NCBI RefSeq assembly: GCF_000183365.1
Contig: NC_014751.1
Coordinates: forward strand, 930,001-994,000
Length of the DNA: 64,000 bases
From: Mycoplasma leachii PG50
GTDB lineage: Bacteria > Bacillota_I > Bacilli_A > Mycoplasmatales > Mycoplasmataceae
Direction: 5' to 3'
A program made the translations under genes and the position numbers. The notes beneath the pieces were generated by a model. The model ran no database searches. It saw nothing but the letters and a program-made list of their open reading frames with translations, and was not told where the DNA came from. Of the stretch, positions 41,017 to 52,778 are shown in pieces. Each line of letters starts with the position of its first letter. Position 1 is the stretch's first letter.

Positions 41017-43102
41017 ATGAATAAACTAACAAATAAACTTAAATTTCTTTTTGTATCAAATATCATTCTTATACCAAGCGTTCTTACTATTTCTTGCTAT
41101 AAAACGATTCAAATAAAATTGATCAAAAACCTAATAACAATGATAATTCAAATAATGATCAAAATCAAAATGATCAAACAAATCAAAATCAGAATCAAAG
41201 TGATTCAAATAATAAAATAGATAAAAATGATGAAATTCAACTATTTAATTCACATTTTTTAGATATTAATAAATTAAAAGACCTAACACCATATCAAATT
41301 CATAAGCAAACTAAAGATTATATAACTGGTCAAAAAGAATTTAATAACTTTGTAAAAAATAATAATATTGATTTTACTCTTTATGATCATAAAGAATATC
41401 AAAAAACTACTGAGAACTTACTTCAAAATTAGGAAAATATGGAAACATTGGAGAAGATAAAATTAGTAGAACTAAATTTTATAATCCACACATTCCACTT
41501 TCTTATTCAATAAAACAACAAAAACTAGAACAATTAAAAGATGAAGAAATTAAAGGTTTAACTGCTACAGATTTTGATTTTAAAACTCTAGTTAAAACAA
41601 ATCCTTTTGGGTCTTTACCATCTAATTTAAGTCAATTATTATCTTATGCAAGTTTTAATTCATTAGAAAAACTTTTTAAAATAAAAGATATTATTAATTT
41701 AAAATCTAAGCACGATGATATTAAAGGAAGTTTTGAGCTATTGATCAAAACAAAAAATAAAAAATACTATTATAAAACTACTAAAGATAAAAATAACTTT
41801 TTAAAAACTAATGAAGATTATTTTAAATACATTCACAAACGTAGTTTTCAATTAGAAATTAATGTAAAACAATGAGTTATTGATCAAGATGAAAAAACTT
41901 TACAAGAAATTGAAAGATTAAACTTTGCTAATGCTTCAGGAACTGCTTGAATAATAGATAGAATTGATAATAAAAAAGATAAAAATAACTATGAACTTTT
42001 ATTAGCTACAAATATTCATGTATTTAGTTTAAGAAAAACTTTTGATAAAAGTATTTTTAATAATAAGTTAGAAGATAATAAATGAAAACAATTTCCTGTT
42101 GGATTTTATGATGGAAAAGATACAACAAGTAGTGAAGATAATAGAAAAATGAAAATTTATTTAAAAGCTAATAGAACAGAAAAAATAGATAATAAAAACG
42201 GCTTAATTGAAAGTGATATTGATAAAGATAAATCTATTGAAGCATTTGAAATTTATTCACAATACTTAAAAGCTCCTTATTATATACCTAGATATAGTAC
42301 TGATCACATTTTCTTTAAAGATATAAATAAAAAAAATAAGTATTTTAATGATAATGACTATTTATCAAAAACAAATAATTCTGGTGCTGACTTTGTAACT
42401 TTACGCTTAAAAATTCAAAAAAATAAATTAGAAAAACTTTTGCCGAGTTTAGCTAAAGTTATTGAAAAAGATCAAGAAAAAGATTGATATATTAAGTTTA
42501 AAAATTCTAAATTTAGTCCTTTACAAACTCAATTTTATGCAGGTTATCCTAAGCATTGAAATCCATTTATTAGAAAAACTCAATTTAGAGGTCTTAAATT
42601 AGAAGGTGGAATAATTTCAACACAAAGAAAAGTTTTAGAAGATATTTGACTAAAATATAATGAACAAAAAAATAAAGAATATAATTCTCTAAATGAAAAC
42701 TATAAAAAATATGAAAAGCCATTTATTGATAATGAGCATAGTATGAATTTAACTATTGCTGATCAATTTTCAACATTATATACAAATGTTCCTTTTGGTC
42801 AAATTACCTTAAAACAAGGTGTGTCTGGTTCTATGGTTATTGATTCTTCTTTTAATGTTATTGGAATTTTAAATACAGAAGTTGAAGATGTCTTAGGAAG
42901 TAGATATATTTCAATTCCCTTATTTGAATATCAAGGACAAAAAGTTAGTTTACCAGTACGTGTTCAAACTAATGGAGTTATTTTATTTAATTCTTTAAGT
43001 AATGATTATTTAACTAAAAATAATAAAGAACCTAGAATAATTGATGGATTAATAGAAAAACTAAAAGAAGATAAACTTACAACTGTTAGCTTGAATCCTT
43101 AA
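41017..43102 (+). pseudogene. DUF31 family serine protease lipoprotein, broken by two frameshifts
   Basis: A lipoprotein signal peptide ends in TISC (Cys27). The frame then breaks at about 41101-41104 (A4 where A5 restores the frame), and again at about 41412 (TGAGAAC where TGAAGAAC would restore). The long third frame (41413-43102) has ATGTAWIIDR-type and LLATNIHVFSL segments (candidate His) and GVSGSMVI with the serine nucleophile, as in the MIP/DUF31 protease family of ruminant mycoplasmas that cleave immunoglobulin. Between is an Asn/Gln/Asp-rich linker. No MIB partner is in the window. As assembled it cannot give a complete protein; a third option is sequencing error. Confidence 0.75.
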
Positions 43103-43206
43103 ATTTATTTAAAATATTTTAATTTTTACTTAAATACTTTTTATTAATATTTAAAAAAAATACTTATTAATGTAATAGTAAAAAATAAAAAAATAGAAGG
43201 ATAAAA

Positions 43207-43458
43207 ATGAAAATAGCTGGATTTTGAAGAAGAGTTTTTAAAACTATTATAGATTCCTTATCACTAGTGTTTATCTTAGGTATTTATTTGACACTGCCAT
43301 AGGTTTTTGATAAAAAAGATTTTCATACTGTTGATTTTACTCCTGATTGAAATTGTTTTAATATTGATGATTATTATATTGTTGGGTATAGTTTTGATTG
43401 TAATGAAGATTATAGAAACCTACCATACATAGCTTTATATCAACCAGATAATAATTAG
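43207..43458 (+). pseudogene. RDD-family membrane protein remnant with in-frame TAG
   Basis: The start MKIAGFWRRVFKTIIDSLSLVFILG is like the first helix of RDD-family membrane proteins (Gly-Phe-Trp-Arg-Arg, then Asp in the helix). TAG at 43300 then stops it after 31 residues. The same frame continues with 51 more codons rich in Asp, Tyr and Cys before the TAG at 43456. It follows the protease pseudogene by about 100 bases and precedes a strong terminator. Confidence 0.6.
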
Positions 43459-43459
43459 T

Positions 43460-43490
43460 AAGGTTCTTAAATATTTAAGAACCTTTTTTA
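43460..43490 (+). terminator. Strong terminator after the RDD remnant
   Basis: A perfect 12-bp stem AAGGTTCTTAAA/TTTAAGAACCTT with a 2-base loop and a T run. Confidence 0.92.
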
Positions 43491-43524
43491 TTATCTTATT
43501 ACAAGTTTGTACTAAATTGCTTGT

Positions 43525-43541
43525 AAAAAAAAAAAAAAAAA
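43525..43541 (+). repeat. Homopolymer A17 tract upstream of the lipoprotein and sugar operon
   Basis: An uninterrupted run of 17 A lies about 80 bases before the lipoprotein GTG start. It is flanked by a possible -35 (TTGCTT, just before) and -10 (GATAATAT or TATTGC, just after), so its length would change promoter spacing. Long poly-A tracts are known to switch lipoprotein promoters in mycoplasmas (vlp genes of M. hyorhinis). Confidence 0.85.
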
Positions 43542-43620
43542 GTATTGCGAGTTGATAATATTGGATTAACCAAGCGTATTGGTAATAAATAAAAAAAAAT
43601 AAAGAAAGGTTGTGCTTTAA

Positions 43621-44397
43621 GTGAAAAAAGTCTTAACTACATTAAGTGTTTTAAGTATGATAACTATACCTATAACAATAACAGTTTCTTGTTCATCATG
43701 AAGAACAGCACCAATGACAGTTAAACAAATTTCAGATGTTTTAGATATTTATAAAAATGAATCTTTAAAACAAACAAATTCTGATAATGTTGTAGTAATT
43801 AAAGCCAGTGGTCTTTCTAATATAGACATAAACTCTTTACAAAAAATCAAAGAAAACAGAGAAAATAAATTAAATAAGAAAATTGAAGAAAATTCAAAAC
43901 TTATTATAGATAAATTAACAGAAAAAATATCATCTGTTGTTTCAAATAAAATAATTAATTTTGAAACTATTAGTTCTGATAAAACTAATCTAAAAGACGA
44001 TATTTTTTCAAAACAAATAACAAAAGATTTTATTAAAGAAAAATGAAAACCATATTATCTTACTATTAGTTTAGCTGATATTAATTTCAATTCTTTAGTT
44101 TCTAAAAATAAAGATCAATGATTATCTAAATTAAATGGTTTACAAACTGTTACTTTTAGAAATAAAGATAAATCTATTTCTATTAATAAAACAAATAAAC
44201 CTAAATGATTTGATACTAGTATAAACAAAGTATCTATTATAGATTCACTAAAATTAGACTCTATGTTATCTTCAAAAACTGATACAAATTTAAAAATAAA
44301 TAAAATTGTTTATTTAGTATCATTTAATGCTAATATTTTAAGTTTTAAAGATGCAAAAAACGTAGCTTTTTATATTGAACACGATTTAAATAACTAG
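43621..44397 (+). CDS. Hypothetical lipoprotein, first gene of the sugar operon
   Basis: 258 aa starting at GTG. The signal peptide ends in TVSC with Cys24 as the lipidation site. The rest is hydrophilic, with repeated Ser/Asn/Lys and alternating helix and strand, and has no family I recognise. The ribosome site AAAGAAAGG is 13 bases from the GTG. It ends 14 bases before the PTS gene with a good AAAGGAGAATT between them, so one operon is probable. A role in sugar capture at the surface is a reasonable guess, not shown. Confidence 0.75.
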
Positions 44398-44411
44398 AAA
44401 GGAGAATTAGT

Positions 44412-46253
44412 ATGTCAACTGATCAAAAAATTATTGATTTTAATGAAAAAGATCAATTAGAAGGATTAAAAAATATAGTCGCTATTACTGCTTGTGCTGC
44501 TGGTGTTGCTCATACTTATATGGCAGCTGATAGTATTAGTAAAGCTGCAAAAGCACTTAATATTAATGTTCATGTTGAAACACAAGGAACAATTGGTGCT
44601 GAAAATGTTATATCAGATCAACAACTACAACAAGCTGATCTTGTTATAATTGCAGCTGATGTTAAGATTGATACTTATAGATTTAATGGTAAAAAAATTT
44701 ATATAACAGGTGTTAATGATGCGATTAAAAATCCTGAATTATTAATTAGAACAGCTTGACAGCAAGCAGTAGAACAAGGTAAAAAAGGAACCAAAGTTGG
44801 TGTTTTTACAATTGGAGCTACTAAGAAAAAAGGTATATTAAACCATTTAATGACAGGTATTTCATGAGTATTACCATTAATTATTGCAGCAGGAATATTA
44901 ATGGCTATAGCTAATTTATCTGCATTTCAAACTATTTATTCAGATCAGGTTGGAGACTATACTCAAGCTTGAGTATTATATGAGAGACCTTTTCCACAAT
45001 TTTTAATGAATGTAGGTTCTTTAGGATTTAAACTAGTAATACCATTATTTTCTGCATTTATTGCATATTCGATTGCTGATAAACCAGGTATAGCTCCTGC
45101 TTTAATTGGTGGTTGAATTATTAATGATAATAAAATGTTAGGAATAAATGTTCCAGTTTCAGAAAATTCTTCTATTGAGCCAGGTGCTGGTTTTTTAGGA
45201 GCAATTATTGTTGGATTATTAGCTGGATATCTTGTTAAATTGTTAAAGTCTTTACGTTGATGAAAAATTTTAAAACCTGTTGTTCCATTAATGATTATTC
45301 CTATTATTTCAGTATTTATAATTAGTACTTTTGTTAAATTTGTTATTGGAGCACCTATTGCTAATTTAGTTTTAGGATTATTTAATGGTTTATCTGCTTT
45401 ACAAGATAAATTTGCTGGAACTTCATTTGTGATTGCTTTAGTTGTTTCAATGATGATTGCTTTTGATTTAGGAGGACCATTTAATAAAACTGCATTAGTA
45501 TTTGGTACTGTTGTGTTTTATCAATCACTAGCTCAAGTGTTATCAAATGGACAAACTTTTTGAGATGCAAACTTTGTTCCTGGAACAGCAGCTCAAGCAG
45601 CTATTTCAGTTCCACCTTTAGGAATGTTTTTAGCAACTTTATTATTTAAAAAGAAATTTACACAAAATGAACGCGTTATGGGAAAAGCAGCTTTTGCTCA
45701 AGGTATTGTTGGTATTACAGAAGGAGCAATACCATTTGCTGCAACAGATCCAATTAGAGTAATTTTTGCAAATGTAATTGGTGCTGCTGTTGCTGGAGTT
45801 GGTGTAACTTTAACTAATGCTAAATTTGCAGCTGGTTTAGGCTCACCTATAGGTGTATTTTTAGGATATATTCAATTAGATGGAATACTAGGTTGACCAA
45901 TGGGATGAATTATTCCTATTTTACTAGGTATTTTAACAACTGCTTTAATCATAGGGTTTACAAAACCAAAAATTAAAGGAGAAGAATTAGAACAATTAGA
46001 AAAAGAATTAAAAGATAAAAAAATAAAACGTATTCAAGCACATAAAAACTTTAAACAAGCAATTAAAAGTCCTAAAATGATGTTTGCTTTAATTAAAAAA
46101 GTAGTTAAAAAATGATGAACTAATTATATAAATGAAGTTAAAGAATTTTATTCAAATGCTTGAAAACAAATTAAAAAATACTTTATTTTAAAATGAATGA
46201 ATACTAAAAATTTCTTTAACAGATTAAAACAAATGTTTAGTAAGAAAAAATAG
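44412..46253 (+). CDS. PTS enzyme IIBC, fructose/mannosylglycerate family
   Basis: 613 aa. The IIB domain (residues about 20-115) has [17 protein letters not shown] with phospho-Cys28. The IIC domain (about 140-510) has the long helix series with GVAHT-like loops and [12 protein letters not shown], and the [13 protein letters not shown] motif used for substrate. The unusual C-terminal extension of about 90 residues is highly basic (Lys-rich, Trp-containing) and ends the protein in the cytoplasm. EIIA is a separate gene (48944). With the GH38, GH1 and GH170 enzymes it forms a phosphorylated-oligosaccharide uptake operon. The exact sugar is unknown. Confidence 0.87.
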
Positions 46254-46264
46254 GAAACTTTATT

Positions 46265-48931
46265 ATGTCATGAAACATATATGTTGTTTGTCACACACAC
46301 TGAGATAAAGAATGATATTTTACAAAACAAGATAGTGATGTATTATTATGTTCAAATTTAAATCAAATAACTAAAATATTAAGTTCAAATGATGAATATA
46401 AGTCATTTACTTATGATGGTCAAGTTTCAATTATTGATGATTATTTAATATATTATCCAGAAAATGAAGCACAAATTAAAAAACTGTGTGAACAAAAAAA
46501 GCTTATAGTTGGACCATGATATACACAACCAGATTTTTTTAACACAACTTCTGAATCAATAATTAGAAATTTATTAATTGGTATTAATTTATCTAAAAAA
46601 TATAATGCAGATTATTTAAAAACAGCTTATGTTCCCGATTCTTTTGGACATAATAACCAAATGCCTCAAATTTATAAAAGCTTTAATTTAAATAATTTTA
46701 TTTATTGAAGGGGTATAAAAAATAGTCAATTAAAAAAAGCTGGAACTTTACATTATTGACAAGGAATAGATAAAACTAAAATCACATCTTATAATTTTTA
46801 TTATGGTTATTGAGTACTTGGTTCCAAATTTGCTTATACTAAATTAACAAAAGATAATTTAAAAAAAGAAGCTGTAGAGTTTTTAAAAAATATCACTCCA
46901 ATCTTAAATCAATTAAAAAAAGTAACTAAAAATTCGAATAATAATTTATTATTACCACTTGGTGGAGATCAAGCTCCGATTGTAGAACTAACTCCAGAAT
47001 TTTTTAAACAAGTTAACAAATTATCTAATGATAATTGAATATTAACTGATTATGATACTTATTTTAAAAATATAGATAATAGCAATTTAAAAACTATAAA
47101 AGGTGAATTAAAATCACCATCTAAAGCAAGAATTCATAAAACAATAGCTTCACAAAGATATGATATTAAACAATTATTAAAAACAGTTGAACATAATTTA
47201 TATAACGTTTTAGAACCATTAGCTATATATTACAAATATCTAACTAACAAATACGAAAAACAAATCATTAATAATGCATTAAAACTAATTTTAACTAGTC
47301 AAGCTCATGATTCAATAGGGTGTTGTAATTCAGATGAAACTAATTTAAATATTTATAATAGATTACTACAAGCTAATTATTTAATTGAATCTCAAATTAC
47401 TAAACTTATTAAAAATTTATCTTTAAATATTAATTTAAAAGAAAATCAAGTTTTAGTATTTAACTCTAATTCATTTTATAAAAACAATATTTTTAAAGAA
47501 CTAAATATTTTTACTTCATTTAATAATTTTAAAATTTATCATAATAAAAAAGCTGTTGATTTTATTTTATTAGATCAACAATATCATAATGATGGAATGA
47601 TTGTTAATTTAGAAAAACAAGGAGAAATAAGTAGTAAAACTAAAGGCTTTTATAGTTCAAAAATTGTTGTCAATAATTTAAAAATAGACCCTTTCAAATT
47701 TGAGATTTTAGATATAGTTCAATCTGATAAAAAACCAATAAATTCTAGTTTTAATAATATAAAAACTAATAGATTTGATATATGAATTAATGATGATAAT
47801 ACTATTGCTTTTTTAGATAAAATTACTAATAAAAAATATCATAATCAATTTATGATTTATGCTCAACATGATTTTGGGGATTCTTATGATTATTCACCAC
47901 TAACTGAAACAAATCAAATAATTTCAAAACTAATAGATGTAAAAATTGTTAAAGTAGAATACAGTTCTAATAACAATGTTTTAATTCAATTAAAAAATAC
48001 TTATCAAATACCATATGATACAACAAAAACAAAATATATAAATCAAGAATTTGATATTAGTTTATTATTTACAAATGATTCAATTATTAAAATAAAAATT
48101 AATACTTTAAATAAATCAACACAAATAAGATGAAGAATAATTTCAAATTGTGATCAAATAAATAATTATTCTTATGCTGATCAATGCTATTGTGAAATAA
48201 AAAGACCAGTAGAACTAACTAAAGACTTATTAGTTTGAAAAAAAGAAAATTGAGTAGAAAAACCTGTTGGAATTGAAACTAATGAAAGTTATGTTTATTT
48301 AAAATCTAATAGATCAAAAACAGGATTTGTTACACTTGGTACTAATGAGTATGAAATTATTAATAAAAAAGAAATTCATTTAACTTTATTTAGAAGTATT
48401 GATGTATTAGGAAGAAATAATTTATTATGAAGACCAAATAGAGCTAGTGGTACTAGTGAGTTTAGTATAAAAACTGATGATGCTAGATTATTGTATAAAA
48501 ATCTTGAATTTAATTTATATTGATTTGATATAAATAGCTCTACTAATATAGCTCAATTAGCAAATAATTTAATAACTCCAACTTGTTATTATCAAAATCA
48601 AAAATTTAATAATTTAAAAAAACGTTTTGACAGATTTTTATTTATAAATGACAAAATAAATACTAATAAAATACCAATTTACTCACTTATTAAAAACTTA
48701 AATAAAAATATCATTATTAAAACAATAAAACTTGCTGAAAATGATGACTTTGTTATCATTAGATGTTTTAACAATTCAAAAACAAACCAACAATTCAGTT
48801 TATTAATAAATAATCAATTAGTAAGTTTTAATAAGTTAAATATGTTAGAAGAAATAAAAAATAAAGATCTTAAAACTGATTGATTAAGACCATATGAAAT
48901 AGGTACTTATTCATTTAAATTATTTGAATAA
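46265..48931 (+). CDS. Glycoside hydrolase family 38 alpha-mannosidase
   Basis: 888 aa, a full-length GH38. The N-terminal metal site HTHWDKEWY and the catalytic Asp in AYVPDSFGHNNQMPQI are present, then the helical bundle and beta-sandwich C-terminal domains. In E. coli the MngB enzyme of this family cleaves the mannosyl-glycerate phosphate delivered by a PTS. By that analogy it would cleave alpha-mannosyl bonds of a sugar brought in and phosphorylated by the adjacent EIIBC; this is inference. Many TGA-Trp codons. It starts 11 bases after the EIIBC stop. Confidence 0.87.
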
Positions 48932-48943
48932 AGGATAAAAAAT

Positions 48944-49402
48944 ATGAATAAAGAAATATTTAACATAAATCATGTTTTTATTGATGTTGATGTTAATTCT
49001 AAAAAACAAGCTTTTGAAATTATTGCTTTAAAATTTTATCTACTAGGTTTTACAACAGATAAAAATAAAGCTCTTAAAGGTTTAAAAAAAAGAGAGAAAG
49101 AAGGTTCAACAGGATTTAATGATGGAATTGCTATTCCTCATGCAAAAATTAAAGAAATTACAAAACCTGGAATATTTGTTTTTAAATTTAAAAATGGTGT
49201 TGAATGGGATTCTATTGATAATAGTTTAGTTACAATTGCTATTGCTTTAGCTATTCAAGAAAATGATAGTGCAAATGATCATTTAAAAATTTTAAGTAGT
49301 ATTGCTAGAAAATTAGTTGATGATGATTTTAGAAAAGACTTAAATAAAGCTAATAATGTTGATCAGTTATATCAATTAATTAGTAAAGTTGAGATTATTT
49401 AG
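48944..49402 (+). CDS. PTS enzyme IIA, fructose family
   Basis: 152 aa. The phosphoryl-accepting His66 lies in GIAIPHAK. It would take the phosphate from HPr and pass it to Cys28 of the EIIBC in this operon. It starts 12 bases past the GH38 stop and ends 1 base before the ROK gene start. Length and pattern (FKNGVEWDSID, then HLKILSSIARKL) match the fructose/mannitol IIA family. Confidence 0.92.
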   Translation: MNKEIFNINHVFIDVDVNSKKQAFEIIALKFYLLGFTTDKNKALKGLKKREKEGSTGFNDGIAIPHAKIKEITKPGIFVFKFKNGVEWDSIDNSLVTIAIALAIQENDSANDHLKILSSIARKLVDDDFRKDLNKANNVDQLYQLISKVEII

Positions 49403-49403
49403 T

Positions 49404-50282
49404 ATGGTATTAGTTTTTGATGTTGGTGGAATGTCTACTAAAATTGCTTTAATTGATAGTAAAACAGATCAATTTATAATAAAAGATCAAATAATTTATT
49501 CTAATTTTATAAATGGTCAATCTCTATTATTTGAAATTAAAAAAAAGATCAATCAATTTAAAAATAATAATCTAAAAGCAATTTGTATTTCTAGTTGTGG
49601 AATTATTAATTCAATTAGTGGAGAGATTTCAGGTTCTTCAGCTATTAAAGATTATTATTTAATAAATTATAAAAAAGATTTAAAAGAATTTAACATACCT
49701 ATTTTTATTGAAAATGATGCTAATTGCGCTGCTATTTGTGAATCTGAAATGGGAGTTGTTAAAAATAATAAAAACGCTGTTTTTTTAGTGATTGGAACTG
49801 GAATTGGTGGAGCAATTATTATAAATAAAATGTTATATAAAGGAAGTAATTTATTTGCTGGAGAATTTGGATGTAGTCTAGTTAAAATTCAAAATAATCA
49901 GTATATTAATGTTTCAGAAAGTTATTCAGCAAAAGCTATTGAAACTAACTATTTTACTTTAACAAATAAAAAAATAACAGCTAAAGAAATTTTTAATAAA
50001 TATAAAGAAGATAAAGTTGCTAAAAAAGTTATAAATAAAACAATTAATGGTCTTTGTAAACTAATGATTAACATCACAGCTATTATTGATCCAGAAGTGT
50101 TTGTAATTGGTGGAGCTGTTAGTCAAAATCAATTATTTATCAACCTATTAAATAAGAAGTTTAAAAAATATATGATTATATCTAATATTAATTTAAATAT
50201 AAAGATTAAACCAGCGATGTTTTTTAATGATGCTAATATTTATGGAGCTTATCTTTTATATAAAAAGGATTTATATGTTTAA
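49404..50282 (+). CDS. ROK family sugar kinase
   Basis: 292 aa. It starts MVLVFDVGGMSTK, the ATP-binding DxGG of ROK proteins. ENDANCAA follows, then IGTGIGGAI and the GEFG motif with its Glu/Gly pair. The zinc CxCGxxGC motif of many ROK repressors is absent, and there is no HTH, so it is a kinase rather than a regulator. It would phosphorylate hexose freed by the operon's hydrolases. The last codons overlap the GH1 start by 8 bases, showing tight coupling. Confidence 0.88.
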   Translation: MVLVFDVGGMSTKIALIDSKTDQFIIKDQIIYSNFINGQSLLFEIKKKINQFKNNNLKAICISSCGIINSISGEISGSSAIKDYYLINYKKDLKEFNIPIFIENDANCAAICESEMGVVKNNKNAVFLVIGTGIGGAIIINKMLYKGSNLFAGEFGCSLVKIQNNQYINVSESYSAKAIETNYFTLTNKKITAKEIFNKYKEDKVAKKVINKTINGLCKLMINITAIIDPEVFVIGGAVSQNQLFINLLNKKFKKYMIISNINLNIKIKPAMFFNDANIYGAYLLYKKDLYV

Positions 50283-51663
50283 ATTTAAAAAAGATTTTTG
50301 GTGAGGTGCTGCTAGTTCTGGGTGTCAGACTGAATCAGATAAAGATAAACCAAATTTAAATATTATGGATTATTGATACAAACAAACACCAACAGATTTT
50401 TATGATAATAAAGGACCTAATATTACTTGCGATACTTATTCTAACTATAAAACTGATGTTAAATTAATGAGTGAAATTGGATTAAACAGTTTTAGAACTT
50501 CTATTCAATGAACAAGATTAATAAAAAATTTATATACAGGTGAAGTTGATTTAAAACAAGTAGAGTTTTATAGAAATTATTTTTTAGAAATTAAAAAAAA
50601 TAATATTAAATTAATTGTTAATTTATTTCATTTTGATACACCTATTGAATTAGAAAATATTGGTGGTTGAACTAATAAAAAAACAGTAGAATTATATTTT
50701 TTATATGCTAAACAATGTTTTAAATATTTTAGTGATTTAGTTGATTATTGAACAACATTTAATGAACCTATAGTTTTAGTAGATGGATGTTATTTAAATA
50801 AGTGATATTATCCAAAAATTAGTAACTTAAAATTAGCAATTCAAGCAGCATACAACACAATACTAGCTCATTGCAAAGTAGCTAATTATTTTCATTCTTA
50901 TTTTAAAAATGATCAAAATAAAAAAATATCAATAATATTAAATCTTACTCCAACAATACCAAAAAATAGTGAATCAAAACATTTAAAAGCAGCAAAAATT
51001 AGAGATGAATTACTTAATAAATCTTTTTTAAATGCAGTTATAAAAGGACAATTTAGTAATTTTTTAATCAAATTTTTAAATGAAAATAATTTAATGCCTG
51101 AATATGATCAATTAGAATTAAATGAAATTAAAAAAACAAGAATTGATTTTTTAGCTGTGAATTATTATCAACCAGCAAGAGTACAAGCACCAAACAATAA
51201 TTTAGATAACCCAAAAGATTTAAAACTAGAAAATTGATTTGAAGTATATGTTGATAAAAAAAGTAGAATTAATCCTTATAGAGGTTGAGAAATTCACCCA
51301 CAAACACTATATGATATAGCTATAGATATTAAAAATAATTATGATAATATACCTTGAATAGTTTCAGAAAATGGAATTGGTGTGAGTGATGAAAATAGGT
51401 TTTTAAACAAACAAGGTTATATTGATGATCAATATCGTATAGATTTTATAAAAGAACATTTAATTTATTTATATAAAGCAATAGAACAAGGTTCAAATTG
51501 TTTTGGTTATCATATGTGAACATTAATTGATAATTGAAGCTGAGCTAATGGTTTTAAAAATAGATATGGTTTTATAAGTTTAGATACAAAAACATTAAAA
51601 AGAACAATTAAAAAATCAGGTTATTGAATTAAACAAGTAATTAAAGATCAAGGATTTGAATAA
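50275..51663 (+). CDS. Glycoside hydrolase family 1, probable 6-phospho-beta-glucosidase
   Basis: 462 aa, hidden by many TGA-Trp codons; the frame is continuous to TAA 51661. Acid/base Glu164 is in TTFNEP and the nucleophile Glu365 in VSENGIG. WGAASSGCQTE near the start and the C-terminal WTLIDNWSWANGF are GH1 features. Gene context (PTS) suggests phosphorylated beta-glycosides such as phospho-cellobiose-like sugars. It starts inside the ROK gene and is followed after 1 base by the DUF871 gene. Confidence 0.9.
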
Positions 51664-51664
51664 T

Positions 51665-52750
51665 ATGGAAAAAAAGAAATTAGGAATTAGTGTTTATTGT
51701 AAAAAAGCAAGTTTTGATCAAATTATTGAGTATTTAAAACTAGCTAGAAGCTATAATTTTGAAATATTATTTATAAGTTTTGTGCATTTATTAAAAACAG
51801 ATTATTTTAAAAATATTGATGTTATTAAAAAAGCAAAAGAGTTAAATTATTATGTTATAGCAGATTTTGATCAAACTAGTTTAAATAATTTAACTAAATC
51901 TAATGATCTAAAAATCATAAAAGAAATTGGAATAGATTGCATTAGATTTGATCAACAAATTGATGCTCAAAGTTTAGCTAATTTAACTTATAATCCATAT
52001 GACATTGATGTTCAATTAAATATTAGCAATAGCTTTAATTTTTTAGATAATGTTTTAGATTTTAAACCTATTTTAACTAGATTAAGTGGAAGTCATAATT
52101 TTTATTTACTAAAAGATTCAGCACTAGATATAGATTTTTTTAATAAAACAACTGATAAATTTATAAGAAAAAATTTAAATACTTCAGCTTTTATATCAAG
52201 TCAAATAGCAAATATTACTTTAGCAGATAATTACACTAAAGCAGTAAGTTTAGAGTTTTTTAGAAACATAGATATAATCAGTCAAGCTAAATACTTATTT
52301 TATTCAAATAAGATTAATAATGTTATTATTGCAAATATGTTTGCTAGTAAAAAAGAACTAGAACAATTATCACTACTTAATAAAGATCATTTAACTTTAA
52401 AAATAAATAATTTACAAAAAATATCAAAAACAGAAAAAGAAATTTTATTGTGAAATAATCATTTTAGAAGAAGTGATATTAATACTAGTTATATAAGATC
52501 AACATTTTCAAGAACTATTTGAAATTCATTTGATATAAAACCAAATAATATTAAACAAGTATTTAATAAAGGTGATATTGTAATTTTAAATAATAATGCT
52601 AATAGGTATAAAGGTGAATTACATATTATATTAAAAGATAATTATATTGATAATAACAATTTATATAACTACATAGCATCAGTTCATTCTGATGAATTAT
52701 ATTTATTAGATTTTATTGACTCTAATAGTCATTTTAAAATATCATTGTAG
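51665..52750 (+). CDS. DUF871 / GH170 protein, MupG-like TIM barrel
   Basis: 361 aa. The barrel N-terminus (KLGISVYCKKASFDQIIEYLKLA) and the strand ILFISFVHLL match DUF871 family proteins. The family member MupG of S. aureus cleaves MurNAc-6-phosphate-GlcNAc. A wall-less mycoplasma has no peptidoglycan of its own, so a phosphorylated substrate imported by the operon's PTS is more likely here. It is the last gene of the operon, ending at TAG 52748 before a terminator. The function is inference from family. Confidence 0.8.
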
Positions 52751-52778
52751 TATTTTTAAATAAAGATAATGTAATGAA

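Noticed and set aside
40999..41220. Start of the protease gene at 40999 and continuation as an Ile/Lys-rich protein
   Set aside because: The ribosome-proximal ATG 41017 fits the lipoprotein signal; the Ile/Lys tail is an out-of-frame reading of the Asn/Gln linker.
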